Notes under the pieces: model-generated
The model's database searches: none
Told to the model about the DNA's origin: nothing
The model's input: the letters and a program-made list of their open reading frames with translations, nothing else
From: Cycloclasticus sp.
GTDB lineage: Bacteria; Pseudomonadota; Gammaproteobacteria; Methylococcales; Cycloclasticaceae
Length of the DNA: 64,000 bases
Reading direction: 5' to 3'
Assembly (NCBI GenBank): GCA_002700385.1
Contig: PADC01000006.1
Location: 310,001-374,000, forward strand
In this document: positions 45,850 through 55,991 of the stretch, in pieces
Numbering within the stretch: position 1 is the stretch's first letter
How the letters are laid out: every line of letters begins with the position of its first letter
Translations under genes and position numbers: made by a program

Positions 45850-46983
45850 TTAACTGACGATAGCCAATAGAACCCCTGCCGCAACAGCCGACCCGATAAC
45901 ACCAGCAACATTCGGCCCCATTGCATGCATTAACAAGTAATTATGTGGATTTGCTTCTTGCCCCACCTTGTTAACCACTCGAGCAGCCATTGGTACCGCC
46001 GAAACGCCTGCTGCTCCAATAAGCGGGTTAACCTTACCGCCTGTCACTTTATGCATGACCTTGCCCATCAATATGCCCCCGGCTGTGCCGATGGAAAAAG
46101 CTGCCATACCGAGTATTAGGATACCCAGGGTTTCAGATGTAAGAAATTTGTCTGCTGATAGCTTTGAGCCCACTGCCAAACCCAAGAAAATGGTTACAAT
46201 ATTAATCAATTCATTTTGTGCCGTAGAGCTCAAACGATCGACCACGCCACTTTCGCGCATTAAATTACCAAAAGCCAACATACCAACCAGTGGAGCAGAC
46301 GCAGGTAAAAACAAAATCACTGCTGACAAAATGATCAATGGAAAAATAATTTTTTCTTTCTTCGTGACGTGCCGCAAATGTGTCATTTGTACTTGGCGCT
46401 CTTTCTCTGAGGTCAGTGCGCGCATAATGGGTGGTTGAATAAGTGGAACTAACGCCATATAAGAATACGCTGCAACGGCAATAGCCCCCAAGAGATCTGG
46501 CGCTAATTTTGAGGCCAGGAAAATCGCTGTCGGCCCATCCGCTCCACCAATAATGGCAATAGCAGACGCATCAGCCAAACTAAATTCCATGCCAGGTATC
46601 ATGTTCATAGCAAGAGCACCAATCAGGGTGGCGAAAATACCAAATTGTGCCGCCGCTCCTAACACTAATAAGCTCGGCATGGCTATAAGCGCCCCAAAAT
46701 CTGTTAAGGCTCCAACACCCATAAAAATAAGCAAGGGGAATAAGCCCGTATCTACACCCATGTGATACAAAATACCTAACAAGCCATCGGGCCCACTGAT
46801 ACCTGCGATGGGAATGTTCGCTAAAATGCCGCCAAAACCGATAGGTAGCAAAAGCAATGGCTCAAAGTTTTTCGTAATCGCCAAGAATATTAATAATAGC
46901 CCGATCGCTATCATTAATATATTGCCCCATTCAAAATTAGCAATCCCAGTCGATTGCCATATGTGTAATACGCCACTATCCAT
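45850..46983 (-). CDS. oadB: Oxaloacetate decarboxylase Na+ pump, beta subunit
   Basis: 377 residues, about nine or ten membrane helices. The region [23 protein letters not shown] with its conserved Asp is the sodium-binding signature of this family. The beta subunit decarboxylates the carboxybiotin made by OadA and exports Na+. Last gene of the oadGAB operon; starts 11 bases after oadA. Confidence 0.95.
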   Translation of the reverse strand: MDSGVLHIWQSTGIANFEWGNILMIAIGLLLIFLAITKNFEPLLLLPIGFGGILANIPIAGISGPDGLLGILYHMGVDTGLFPLLIFMGVGALTDFGALIAMPSLLVLGAAAQFGIFATLIGALAMNMIPGMEFSLADASAIAIIGGADGPTAIFLASKLAPDLLGAIAVAAYSYMALVPLIQPPIMRALTSEKERQVQMTHLRHVTKKEKIIFPLIILSAVILFLPASAPLVGMLAFGNLMRESGVVDRLSSTAQNELINIVTIFLGLAVGSKLSADKFLTSETLGILILGMAAFSIGTAGGILMGKVMHKVTGGKVNPLIGAAGVSAVPMAARVVNKVGQEANPHNYLLMHAMGPNVAGVIGSAVAAGVLLAIVS

Positions 46984-46994
46984 TTAATTAAACC

Positions 46995-48788
46995 TTAACA
47001 AATAAGAACTAAGGGAGCGCCCGCCGGTACGGATTCCCCTTCTTTAACAAAAACATCTGAAATTTGACCTTCGATATGTGCTCGGACCTCTGTCTCCATC
47101 TTCATGGCTTCTAGAATAATCACCACATCGCCCGCATGTACATCATCCCCTGCGGCCATTGCTATTCGGATAATATTGCCCGCCATGGGTGCCGTCAAAG
47201 GTTCATTCTGGCAAAATGGCTCTGAGCCCGCTGATTGTTTAGCTGGAGCTTTTGTACTGGGAACGCTCTCACTCGAAGGGGCTGGTGCAAGGTTTTTAAT
47301 GGATCCGCTTGGGCCCACTTCCACTCGATATGTTTTACCATTAACGGCAACATCATAAGTTTCACTACCCGAAGGATCTGCCTTTGCTACTTCAACAAGG
47401 CCGGTTGGAACCGGTTCAAAAGCATCCGGGTTATTTCTGTTTTTAATAAAGTCCAAACCAACTTGAGGGAAAAGTGCGTATGTCAGCACATCATCAATGG
47501 ATTGTTCTGCTAACTGCAAATCATCTTCCTTTGCTTTCGCTTCAAGTTCGGCTGTTAATTTATCCAATTCATCATCAATGAGGTCGGCAGGACGGCACGT
47601 AATGGCCTCCGCCCCTGCTAAGACCTGTTCTTGTAACTCTTTATTAACCGCCGCAGGCGTTGCCCCATACTCACCTTTTAAGACACCGCTGGTCTCTTTG
47701 CTAATTGATTTATATCGCTCGCCCATCAGCACGTTCATGACTGCTTGCGTTCCAACAATTTGCGATGTCGGCGTTACCAAAGGCAAATAACCTAAATCTT
47801 TACGCACTAAGGGTATTTCTGCCAGCACATCATCAATTTTGTCAGCGGCATTTTGAAGTTTTAATTGGTTTTCGAGATTCGTCAACATGCCGCCAGGCAC
47901 CTGAGCAATAAGAATTCTTGAATCCACTCCTTTCAAAGACCCTTCAAATTCTGCATATTTAGGTCGAACTGTTCTAAAGTATGCAGCAATCTCCTCAACG
48001 CTTTCAATATCCAGGCCTGTTGCACGTTCAGTGCCTTCCAACATCGCAATGAAAGTTTCTGTAGGCGAATGACCATACGTCATACTCATTGAGGATATTG
48101 CTGTATCCAGCATGTCTAAACCAGCATCAACTGCTTTTAAACAGGTCGCCACGCTCATACCGGTTGTAGCATGACTATGCAACGCAATAGGCACGTTACA
48201 TTCAGCTTTAAGACGCTTAACTAATTCAGCGGCATCGTAAGGTTTCAAAAGACCCGCCATGTCCTTTATTGCTATTGAATGACAGCCGGCATCTTCTAGG
48301 CGTTTACCCATATCCACCCAACTTTCTAATGTATGGACAGGGCTTTCAGTATAAGAAATCGTTCCTTGCGCATGCTTTTCAACTTCAACCGTAGCTTTGA
48401 TGGCGGTTTCAAGGTTGCGCACGTCATTCATCGCATCAAAAATACGGAAAACGTCCATACCATTTTCTGCCGCACGTTCGACAAATTTATGAACAACATC
48501 ATCCGCATAATGTCTATATCCAAGAAGGTTTTGACCTCTCAGCAACATTTGTTGTTGCGTGTTTGGCATTGCTGCCTTAAGCAATCTTAAACGTTCCCAA
48601 GGGTCTTCGCCTAAATAACGGATACATGAGTCAAACGTTGCACCACCCCATGTTTCTAATGACCAATAACCCACTTTGTCTAGCTTTTCTGCAATCGGTA
48701 ACATGTCCTCAATCCGCAAGCGCGTTGCAAAAAGAGATTGGTGAGCGTCGCGTAAAACGACATCAGTAATTTTTAATGGATTATTCAT
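46995..48788 (-). CDS. oadA: Oxaloacetate decarboxylase, alpha subunit (biotin-carrying carboxyltransferase)
   Basis: 597 residues. A carboxyltransferase TIM-barrel ([15 protein letters not shown]; metal-site His in [10 protein letters not shown]) and a conserved PYC/OadA middle domain are joined by a Pro/Ala/Ser linker (about 500-525) to a C-terminal biotinyl domain with EAMKMETEV, biotinylated K563. It transfers CO2 from oxaloacetate to biotin. The linker is short. In some bacteria similar subunits belong to pyruvate carboxylase, but the presence of oadB and oadG settles the identity here. Confidence 0.96.
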   Translation of the reverse strand: MNNPLKITDVVLRDAHQSLFATRLRIEDMLPIAEKLDKVGYWSLETWGGATFDSCIRYLGEDPWERLRLLKAAMPNTQQQMLLRGQNLLGYRHYADDVVHKFVERAAENGMDVFRIFDAMNDVRNLETAIKATVEVEKHAQGTISYTESPVHTLESWVDMGKRLEDAGCHSIAIKDMAGLLKPYDAAELVKRLKAECNVPIALHSHATTGMSVATCLKAVDAGLDMLDTAISSMSMTYGHSPTETFIAMLEGTERATGLDIESVEEIAAYFRTVRPKYAEFEGSLKGVDSRILIAQVPGGMLTNLENQLKLQNAADKIDDVLAEIPLVRKDLGYLPLVTPTSQIVGTQAVMNVLMGERYKSISKETSGVLKGEYGATPAAVNKELQEQVLAGAEAITCRPADLIDDELDKLTAELEAKAKEDDLQLAEQSIDDVLTYALFPQVGLDFIKNRNNPDAFEPVPTGLVEVAKADPSGSETYDVAVNGKTYRVEVGPSGSIKNLAPAPSSESVPSTKAPAKQSAGSEPFCQNEPLTAPMAGNIIRIAMAAGDDVHAGDVVIILEAMKMETEVRAHIEGQISDVFVKEGESVPAGAPLVLIC

Positions 48789-48799
48789 GATTTTAAAGT

Positions 48800-49048
48800 T
48801 TATTTAGACCGATACCGTTGAACAGCTATTGTGATAGCGGCAACTATATCTTCATTTACACCTGGAAAAGCAGAAGGTTTTTCACTAGTTTCAACAACGG
48901 GCTCGGACCGCAATATTAAACTAGAAACTCCTTTGATAACAAAAACTAATACACCCAAGATGAAGAAAACCATCCCCATCCCAAGTAACATTAAGTTCAC
49001 ACCTTGTTCTAATAAATTTGTAACGTTCATTTGGCCATTATAAGCCAC
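48800..49048 (-). CDS. oadG: Oxaloacetate decarboxylase, gamma subunit
   Basis: 82 residues. One membrane helix ([19 protein letters not shown]) with the Gly/Met-rich start typical of OadG, a short linker and a conserved C-terminal [11 protein letters not shown]. It anchors the alpha subunit to the membrane beta subunit. First gene of the operon, 64 bases after fliJ. Confidence 0.9.
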   Translation of the reverse strand: MAYNGQMNVTNLLEQGVNLMLLGMGMVFFILGVLVFVIKGVSSLILRSEPVVETSEKPSAFPGVNEDIVAAITIAVQRYRSK

Positions 49049-49112
49049 TGCTTCTCAAAATATACAATAAAAATTCAAACGCTTAGTTAATTTTCGTTTT
49101 TAAAAACCGACT

Positions 49113-49562
49113 TTAATCAAGGTGGGCGCCTTTATGTACACGGTCGTCCGCTTCATTTTGTTCCTGCTTATCACTGTGTGCTATTTCCTGTTGCTTTGAA
49201 TTTTTGATGAGTTTTTCAACCACTTTTTTCCTGCTGTTTGATTTTTTAAATGCCTGTTGATGTTCACCCACTTTAGCGTTCATGTTTTGCACGACTTTCA
49301 TCTGCTCTTCAATGGCGCCATCTAGTTTTTGCACAAAAGCCTGATATTCACGCAACCTAGAAGCCGATATACCCTCTTGCCCTTTCGCTCTAAATTGCTC
49401 TACATAATCATCTCGGTAACCTTTCAATTTCTCTAACTGCTCAAGAGTCGCTTGCTGCTCTTGAAATGATTGATTCATCTTAACCACAGCCGCCGCTTCA
49501 TTGTTTTCCGCGATCTGCTTAACAGGTTCAAACCTTTTTGATTTTTTCAACACCACTCCCAT
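49113..49562 (-). CDS. fliJ: Flagellar export chaperone FliJ
   Basis: 149 residues, almost entirely alpha-helical coiled coil, starting with the KKSKRFEPVKQIAE pattern of FliJ. It acts at the export gate with the FliI ATPase and escorts export chaperones. Its start directly follows the fliI stop. Sequence conservation in the family is low, so the call leans on position. Confidence 0.88.
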   Translation of the reverse strand: MGVVLKKSKRFEPVKQIAENNEAAAVVKMNQSFQEQQATLEQLEKLKGYRDDYVEQFRAKGQEGISASRLREYQAFVQKLDGAIEEQMKVVQNMNAKVGEHQQAFKKSNSRKKVVEKLIKNSKQQEIAHSDKQEQNEADDRVHKGAHLD

Positions 49563-50948
49563 TTATGATGGATTCGGCATTGCAACCAAGTCCCTTTGTT
49601 GTAGTACAGACTGTAACCCTTGGATACTTTCTTCAAAACTCACCGCTTCGTTGATTCGTTGCTGAAGAAATTCTAACATTGATTCGTGCATGTCTATGGC
49701 CTGATCAACCGCTGGGTTTGTTCCAGGTTGATAAGCGCCTACATTGATTAAATCTGCATTTTTCTGATAGGTTGAATTTATTTTCCTAAATTCACGTGCC
49801 ATGTCCTGATGCGATTCTGGCACTATCTCTGTCATCAATCGACTCACGGATGCTTCCATATCTATCGCCGGGAAGTGTCCCGCTTCAGCTAACAATCGAG
49901 ACAAATGTATATGGCCATCCAAAATAGCTCGGCTTGCATCCGCGATGGGGTCATTGGTGTCGTCTCCTTCGGTTAACACGGTGTAAAAGGCCGTGATTGA
50001 CCCCTTGCCCTCGTCAGAATTACCCGCTCTCTCCACCAAGCTAGGTAATTTACTAAAAACAGAGGGAGGATATCCTTTCGTCGCCGGCGGCTCGTTAATG
50101 GCCAAAGCTATTTCACGCTGCGCTTGCGCGTATCGCGTGAGTGAATCCATCAGCAGGAGAACATTTTTACCTTGATCACGAAAATACTCAGCAATACTGG
50201 TTGCCAACATGGCACCATGCATCCGCATCAAAGGGGGGTCATCCGCTGGGGATGCAACGACTACAGCGCGCGCCAAGCCTTCAGCGCCTAATGTTTTTCT
50301 AACAAATTCATTCACTTCGCGCCCACGTTCCCCGATCAAGCCAACCACCACAATATCGGCTTTGGTATATTTAGTCATCATGCCCAGCAAAACACTTTTC
50401 CCGACACCACTGCCTGCAAACAAGCCAATACGCTGGCCTTGCCCGACCGTTAGCAAAGAATTAATAGCACCAATGCCAACATCCAAAGGTTTTGTTATTG
50501 CTTGCCGACCTAGAGGGTTCATTGCTCGCCCATGTAAGGGCATCGTATCGGTGGTATGGACTGGCCCTTTACTATCAATAGGCTTTCCGCCGCCGTCAAT
50601 CACGCGGCCTAACAAGGCCGGTCCTACATGCGCCATACTGGTCAACCCCATAGGAATAACACGGCAATCCTGTTCAAGACCACGAATATCGCCCGTAGGC
50701 ATCAAATATAAACGCTCACCGGAAAAGCCAACCACTTCTGCTTCTGTTCGAGCACCCTCCGCCGTTTCAATCATGCAGCGCCCGCCAATGGTAGATCGGC
50801 AACCGACTGCCTCCAACGTTAAACCAACCATGCGAGTTAGCCTACCTTCTACCAACATCGTTTGCGGCTCTTTAATCCGGTCTTGATAACCCTTTAAACG
50901 ATTTACCCACTTATCAGTACGCTGGGTTATTAGACTCAACTCACTCAT
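49563..50948 (-). CDS. fliI: Flagellum-specific export ATPase FliI
   Basis: 461 residues, like an F1-ATPase beta subunit. Walker A GLFAGSGVGKSVLLG, Walker B LLLMDSLTRYAQAQREI, and the type III ATPase motif DGHIHLSRLLAEAGHFPAID. It powers loading of flagellar subunits into the export channel. It overlaps fliH by 4 bases. Confidence 0.97.
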   Translation of the reverse strand: MSELSLITQRTDKWVNRLKGYQDRIKEPQTMLVEGRLTRMVGLTLEAVGCRSTIGGRCMIETAEGARTEAEVVGFSGERLYLMPTGDIRGLEQDCRVIPMGLTSMAHVGPALLGRVIDGGGKPIDSKGPVHTTDTMPLHGRAMNPLGRQAITKPLDVGIGAINSLLTVGQGQRIGLFAGSGVGKSVLLGMMTKYTKADIVVVGLIGERGREVNEFVRKTLGAEGLARAVVVASPADDPPLMRMHGAMLATSIAEYFRDQGKNVLLLMDSLTRYAQAQREIALAINEPPATKGYPPSVFSKLPSLVERAGNSDEGKGSITAFYTVLTEGDDTNDPIADASRAILDGHIHLSRLLAEAGHFPAIDMEASVSRLMTEIVPESHQDMAREFRKINSTYQKNADLINVGAYQPGTNPAVDQAIDMHESMLEFLQQRINEAVSFEESIQGLQSVLQQRDLVAMPNPS

Positions 50949-51586
50949 ACTGTTGCTCTTTCATCTCCAAGAGCTTGAGCAATAATCGCTAATAAGCGGT
51001 TTTCAACCGTCGCATCAATTGTTGACACATCTGTCTCAACACGGCATCCGCCTCGAGTAATCACGGGATCCTCTACCACTTCCCATCGAGCCTCATCTTC
51101 TAGTGACAGTGCCGATTTAACAAGTTCAGCATCCTCCGGGTGTAGAAATAACTTGATGTTCTGTGAACTTGAAGGCAGCGCTGTTAAGGCCTCTTTAACA
51201 ACACCCACGACTTGGCCAGCATCTGCTTTTAATTCTCGCCTTATGAGCTGTTTAGACATTTGAATGGCTAACGAGGTGATTTCATTTTCCACACGCTCAT
51301 CAAATTCTTCATATGGGTTAACTAACGACTGCATGATACTTTGCAAAGACTTCACTTTTTGAGCAATTTGCGCCTCAGCCGCTTTTATTCCTTTTGAAAA
51401 ACCGTCCTCATAGCCCCTTTTAGATGCTTCTTGAAGCGCTTGTTCTTGTAACTTTTCAAGATCACCCGCCGTTGGCACTTTTACGTTGCCGATCTCGATG
51501 TCAATGGATGTTGACTCAGCAAAAGATGGGAAATTCCACGAAGAAACATCACCTTTTTTTATCGGTGATCTAGACAAAGTCATCAC
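50945..51586 (-). CDS. fliH: Flagellar assembly protein FliH
   Basis: 213 residues. A helical N-terminal half (Gly-containing YEDGFSKGIKAAEAQIAQK) and a C-terminal stator-like domain ending with CRVETDVSTIDATVENRL. It binds and restrains the FliI ATPase at the export apparatus. It overlaps fliG by 17 bases. Confidence 0.93.
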   Translation of the reverse strand: MMTLSRSPIKKGDVSSWNFPSFAESTSIDIEIGNVKVPTAGDLEKLQEQALQEASKRGYEDGFSKGIKAAEAQIAQKVKSLQSIMQSLVNPYEEFDERVENEITSLAIQMSKQLIRRELKADAGQVVGVVKEALTALPSSSQNIKLFLHPEDAELVKSALSLEDEARWEVVEDPVITRGGCRVETDVSTIDATVENRLLAIIAQALGDERATV

Positions 51587-52604
51587 CCCCGCCGCCTAAC
51601 GAAATTTCTCCTGAATCAGCAAGACGTCGCGCAATAACCAGCACTTCTTTCTGCGCTGCTTCAACATCACTCACTTTAGCAGGTGCGGCAGCTTCCATAT
51701 CATCTCGTAACATTTCAGCGGCACGCTTAGACATATTGGCAAATATTTTTTCTTTCAACGCTTCATCAGCCGCACGTAAAGCTAACGTTAATACATCGGT
51801 TGACACTTCTTTCATCAAACTCTGTATACCGCGATCATCCACGTCAATGAGGTTATCGAAAACAAACATTTTATCTTGAATTTGTTGACCAATTTCATCG
51901 TCGGATTCGACCACCGCATCAATTAATTCTGCGCTAACCGAACCTTCCATCAAGTTCAATATATTAGCCGCCGTTTGGATACCACCCATTTGAGCCGTTT
52001 GAGCTCCAGAATTGCCTGACAACTGGTTTTCCATAATCGCATCTAATTCTTGTAATGCATCAGGCTGTACCCCATCTAATACAGCTATACGCATCAACAC
52101 ATCAGGTCGAATGTTTGGCGAGAGATAACCGAGCGTTTCAGCAGCTTGGTCACTGTCTAAATACGAGAGAACAATGGCGATAATTTGCGGATGTTCCAGG
52201 CGGATAAAATCAGCAATCGATCGCGGATCCATCCACTTTAATTGCTCCAAGCCTTTGGAGTTTCGCCCTAATAAGATGCGATCGATAACGCCCCCTGCCT
52301 TATCAACACCCAACGCATCCGTCAGCACATTTTTTATATATTTGTCGGAGTCAATGCCTAATGCTGTTTGCCCACCAATTATCGTAATAAATTGCCCCAC
52401 GACGGCATCCAGTGTTTCTGTAGTCACATTTTCTAATGAGGCCATGGCAGTACCTACCTGCTGCACCTCTTTCGGTCCCATATGCTTCATCACACCCGCT
52501 GCATGCTCTTCGCCCAACGACAACAAAAGCACAGCCGCTTTCGCTGTTCCCGTTAATGCACTTGACGCTGCCTGTTGTTCTTCAGCCATTATTCTTTTAT
52601 CCAC
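51570..52604 (-). CDS. fliG: Flagellar motor switch protein FliG
   Basis: 344 residues. N, middle (EHPQIIAIVLSYL) and C-terminal domains are all present; the C-terminal torque helix carries the charged residues of MFVFDNLIDVDDRGIQSLMKEV. It sits on the MS ring and interacts with the stators to generate and switch rotation. It overlaps fliF by 16 bases. Confidence 0.97.
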   Translation of the reverse strand: MDKRIMAEEQQAASSALTGTAKAAVLLLSLGEEHAAGVMKHMGPKEVQQVGTAMASLENVTTETLDAVVGQFITIIGGQTALGIDSDKYIKNVLTDALGVDKAGGVIDRILLGRNSKGLEQLKWMDPRSIADFIRLEHPQIIAIVLSYLDSDQAAETLGYLSPNIRPDVLMRIAVLDGVQPDALQELDAIMENQLSGNSGAQTAQMGGIQTAANILNLMEGSVSAELIDAVVESDDEIGQQIQDKMFVFDNLIDVDDRGIQSLMKEVSTDVLTLALRAADEALKEKIFANMSKRAAEMLRDDMEAAAPAKVSDVEAAQKEVLVIARRLADSGEISLGGGGDDFV

Positions 52605-54250
52605 GTTTTCATTACTTGAGCAACCCTTTTAGGATCTTCCCCTGCTATTTTTTGAGCCATTTCTAAACGCTGTTCATAACTTTTAGGCGCCTCCAGCATC
52701 ATCAACTCTTCATCAGATTCAAGGGCTAACGACTTGCCGTTATTACCTTGGGCCTCAGGCGCCATACCCCCAGAAGGAGCCATCACAGCAGATGATTCAC
52801 TGGATGGAAGCGCTGCCACTGTTGGTTTTTCCAGCAAACTTTTAATGGTTGGTTTTAAAACAAAAAATATCAATATCAAAACAAAAATACCACCCAACGC
52901 CTGTTTAGCAGCATCCAGCACCCAGGCTTGTTCCCAGAGAGGCACCTCAGGCAATGCCTCCAATGCTTCAGGCTTCTTGAAGGCTAAATTAGTCACTGTT
53001 ACGCTATCGCCTCGCAATTCATTGAAACCTATCGCTTCTTTTACGATATTCGTGAATTTAGCAATATCCTCCGCCGTATAAGGTTCTGATGCTCCTGCTG
53101 CCCCTTCAGCTGTTACCTCGCCTTGTTTATTATCAATCACGACGGCGACTGTAATTCGTTTAACCCGCCCAGCCGATAATTTAGTGTGGCTGATTTTCTT
53201 ATCTAATTCGTAATTTTTAATGGAACGTTTATTAACATTCGTTGACCCTGATGATTCTTCAACCGCTTCACCATTCACAACTTCTGGCGCCTCTGCGGCC
53301 ACAGGCGGCTGATTGGATAACGCTCCTGGGACACCTTGCGCCCCTGCTAAACTGTTCTGTTCTTCCGTAATTTGCTCACTTCTCAGAGCTAACAAATCAG
53401 GGTTGTATTGTTCCTGCGTTTGTTCTGTTTCTGTGAAATCCACCTCTGCTGACACGGATGCCCTAAGGGCACCAACACCTATGATGGGTGTCAAGATATC
53501 TTCCACACGATTGATCAGGTGCTCTTCAACACCTTGCTTAAACTCAAATTGGTGACTGGTCAACGACATCGTGTCATTTGATGTTTTAGCACTTAACAGT
53601 GAGCCTTTTTGGTCAACAATAGTCACCTGCGTGGTCTCTAACTGCGGCACAGCAGACGAAACTAAATGAAGTATCGCAGACACTTCAGATTTCTGTAGCT
53701 CTCGCCCTTGATACATGTCTAAAACCACTGAGGCACTGGGTTTTTTTCGATGCCTTAGAAATACAGATTGCTTGGGTACCGCTAATATTACTCGTGCAGA
53801 TCGCACACTTTGAATCGTCACTATTGAACGGGCAATTTCTCCTTCTAGCGCACGTTTGATACGCACTTTTTCAATGGCCTGGCTCCCGCCAAAGCTTGTC
53901 TCCTTTTCTAACAACTCAAAACCCTGACCCCCGCCACGAGGCAAACCCAAACCAGCCAGCTTCAGCCGTAACTCATCGACATTTGATGACGGCACTAAAA
54001 CCGCCCCAGAGCCCACATCCAACTTGTACTCCACACCGGATTGCTGTAACCCCGACACCACTGCACTCAACTCTCGTTCACCCAGATTGCTGTATAGCAA
54101 ACTGTAATTTGGTGTTTGCGACCAAAGCACGACCGCAACGCCTAAAGCCACACTAACGGCCAGTGCAAGCATAACGCCTAACTGGCGCATCATAAAGTGA
54201 CTCTGAGGTGATTGCATCTGCATTGCTGCCTGCTCTGCGGGTGTCGCCAT
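52589..54250 (-). CDS. fliF: Flagellar MS-ring protein FliF
   Basis: 553 residues. Two membrane helices (about 25-45 and 440-460) enclose a large periplasmic part with ring-building motifs (LYSNLGERELSAVV; VPSSNVDELRLKLAGLGLP). The C-terminal cytoplasmic tail binding FliG ends with VMKTWIKE. It forms the base of the rotor. No ribosome site is obvious other than AGGT. Confidence 0.97.
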   Translation of the reverse strand: MATPAEQAAMQMQSPQSHFMMRQLGVMLALAVSVALGVAVVLWSQTPNYSLLYSNLGERELSAVVSGLQQSGVEYKLDVGSGAVLVPSSNVDELRLKLAGLGLPRGGGQGFELLEKETSFGGSQAIEKVRIKRALEGEIARSIVTIQSVRSARVILAVPKQSVFLRHRKKPSASVVLDMYQGRELQKSEVSAILHLVSSAVPQLETTQVTIVDQKGSLLSAKTSNDTMSLTSHQFEFKQGVEEHLINRVEDILTPIIGVGALRASVSAEVDFTETEQTQEQYNPDLLALRSEQITEEQNSLAGAQGVPGALSNQPPVAAEAPEVVNGEAVEESSGSTNVNKRSIKNYELDKKISHTKLSAGRVKRITVAVVIDNKQGEVTAEGAAGASEPYTAEDIAKFTNIVKEAIGFNELRGDSVTVTNLAFKKPEALEALPEVPLWEQAWVLDAAKQALGGIFVLILIFFVLKPTIKSLLEKPTVAALPSSESSAVMAPSGGMAPEAQGNNGKSLALESDEELMMLEAPKSYEQRLEMAQKIAGEDPKRVAQVMKTWIKE

Positions 54251-54297
54251 AATAAAACCTATCGTATTTTAATTGCTATTAAACTCGCTCAATGTCG

Positions 54298-54615
54298 CTA
54301 CATCGACATCCGCATCACGTCTTTATATGCTTCAACCAATTTATTTCTGGTTTGCAAGACGGTTTGAAACGATAAACTGGCTTTTTGCAAAGACACCATC
54401 ACTTCAGCCAGACTAGCCTCTGTTTGGCCTGTCGTAAAAGCGGTCGATAATTCACTGGCTTCTTTTTGGGTTTTATTAACGGCTTCTATCGATTGACTCA
54501 GCAGGCTAGAAAATTCAGATGAATTCGTTGGCTTTGCCTCGTTAACAGAGCTTGAGGCCTGTGCCGACATCGCTCGCATTTGGGCCAATACATTATTAAT
54601 TTCCATGTTACTCAT
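54298..54615 (-). CDS. fliE: Flagellar hook-basal body protein FliE
   Basis: 105 residues from the ATG at 54615, preferred over the one at 54621 because the AGAGGA ribosome site then has proper spacing. FliE-typical C-terminus SLSFQTVLQTRNKLVEAYKDVMRMS. It joins the MS ring to the rod. First gene of the fliEFGHIJ string, 30-40 bases after fleR. Confidence 0.95.
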   Translation of the reverse strand: MSNMEINNVLAQMRAMSAQASSSVNEAKPTNSSEFSSLLSQSIEAVNKTQKEASELSTAFTTGQTEASLAEVMVSLQKASLSFQTVLQTRNKLVEAYKDVMRMSM

Positions 54616-54652
54616 AAACATTCCTCTTTGCTGACTTAACCTGTTTCAATTT

Positions 54653-55984
54653 TTATGCGGGGATTTCTATGCCCGCTTCACGCATGCGAGCGATTTTATA
54701 GCGCAACGTTCTCGCACTAATCCCTAAACGCTCTGCTGTATTTTTTCGGCTGCCTTTTGAGCTCACCAAGGTCTCTAAAATCAACTTATCTTCAACCGCT
54801 CTGACCCCTTCATTCAAATCTTTCTCTACAACGCCAGATTCAGGCGAAATATCATTTGATGGGGCTGATTCAAAAATAAGATCTTTGTCGCTAATAATAG
54901 AATTTGTTGTCATTATCAACGCTCGTTGAATAACATTCTCCAATTCGCGAACATTGCCTTTCCATGGATGATTCTCTAGCAATTTAATAGCACCCGCAGA
55001 TAATTTGGGCGCCGATTGGTCTCCACAGTAATGCCTGGCAATCATCGTTTTTGACAAGGCTAAAATATCTGTTTTTCGCTCCCTCAATGGCGGAATATTA
55101 ATCGGAAACACGTTAATTCTGTACAGTAAATCTTCTCTAAATTTACCCTCATTAACCATGTCTCTTAAATTTTTATTCGTTGTTGCCAACACACGCACAT
55201 CCAACGAAATCGTCTTCTTTCCACCTAAGCGCTCGACTTCCTTTTCTTGTAACACCCGTAATAATTTAGCTTGCAACAAAATATTCATTTCTGATATTTC
55301 ATCCAACAAAATAGTGCCTCCTTGCGCTTGCTCAAATTTGCCGGGTGATGACTGATACGCACCTGTAAAAGCCCCTTTCTCATAACCAAACAACATGGCT
55401 TCGAGCATGTTTTCCGGAATAGCAGCACAATTTATCGCAACAAACGCCTCCTTATTCCTATGGGAGTTTTTATGAATAAAGCGCGATAACACTTCCTTAC
55501 CTGTTCCACTTTCACCCTGAATCAATACCGTTGCATCACTTTTTGCCACCCTACCGGCCAAGGCAACAATATCCTGCATGCTACTGTCATTACTCGGTAG
55601 CTCGCCAAATGAAGAAGCTACTGGCGCAATGGTTTGTTCAACATTCACAACCAATTCATCCACTTCAAAAGGTTTTGTTAAATAATCCGAAGCACCCACT
55701 TGAATGGCTTTCACCGCTTGCTCAACGGTGGCATGTGCTGTCATCAATAAAACAGGCAAGCTCGGAAAACGCAATTTAAGCGTTTGAAGTAACTCGTGCC
55801 CATCCATTTCATCCATTTGAATATCACTAATAATCAATCTCGCCTGATATGTTTCTAAGGTATTGAGTGCCTCCAGCCCATTGGCTGCGCATTTTGTCTT
55901 ATAACCATAGCTCGTCAGGGCATCCTTGATCGCTTCTTGCAAGGGCATATCATCTTCAACAATTAATACATCGATCTGCTTCAT
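54653..55984 (-). CDS. fleR: Sigma-54-dependent response regulator FleR
   Basis: 443 residues from the ATG at 55984 (GAAAGGAG upstream); the frame is open back to 56062 but the extra part lies in fleS. Receiver domain with phospho-acceptor Asp in ISDIQMDEMDG, AAA+ domain with GESGTGKEV and the sigma-54 contact GAFTGA, and a Fis-type HTH (NTAERLGISARTLRYKI). With FleS it activates middle flagellar genes, basal body and hook. It immediately follows fleS. Confidence 0.94.
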   Translation of the reverse strand: MKQIDVLIVEDDMPLQEAIKDALTSYGYKTKCAANGLEALNTLETYQARLIISDIQMDEMDGHELLQTLKLRFPSLPVLLMTAHATVEQAVKAIQVGASDYLTKPFEVDELVVNVEQTIAPVASSFGELPSNDSSMQDIVALAGRVAKSDATVLIQGESGTGKEVLSRFIHKNSHRNKEAFVAINCAAIPENMLEAMLFGYEKGAFTGAYQSSPGKFEQAQGGTILLDEISEMNILLQAKLLRVLQEKEVERLGGKKTISLDVRVLATTNKNLRDMVNEGKFREDLLYRINVFPINIPPLRERKTDILALSKTMIARHYCGDQSAPKLSAGAIKLLENHPWKGNVRELENVIQRALIMTTNSIISDKDLIFESAPSNDISPESGVVEKDLNEGVRAVEDKLILETLVSSKGSRKNTAERLGISARTLRYKIARMREAGIEIPA

Positions 55985-55991
55985 CACGCTA

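Noticed and set aside
45968-46438. 156-codon plus-strand frame
   Set aside because: Antisense to oadB; translation looks like a shadow of hydrophobic codons.
50209-50886. 225-codon open frame on the plus strand
   Set aside because: It lies wholly antisense to fliI, has low-complexity Pro/Ser/Thr-rich translation and no family resemblance.
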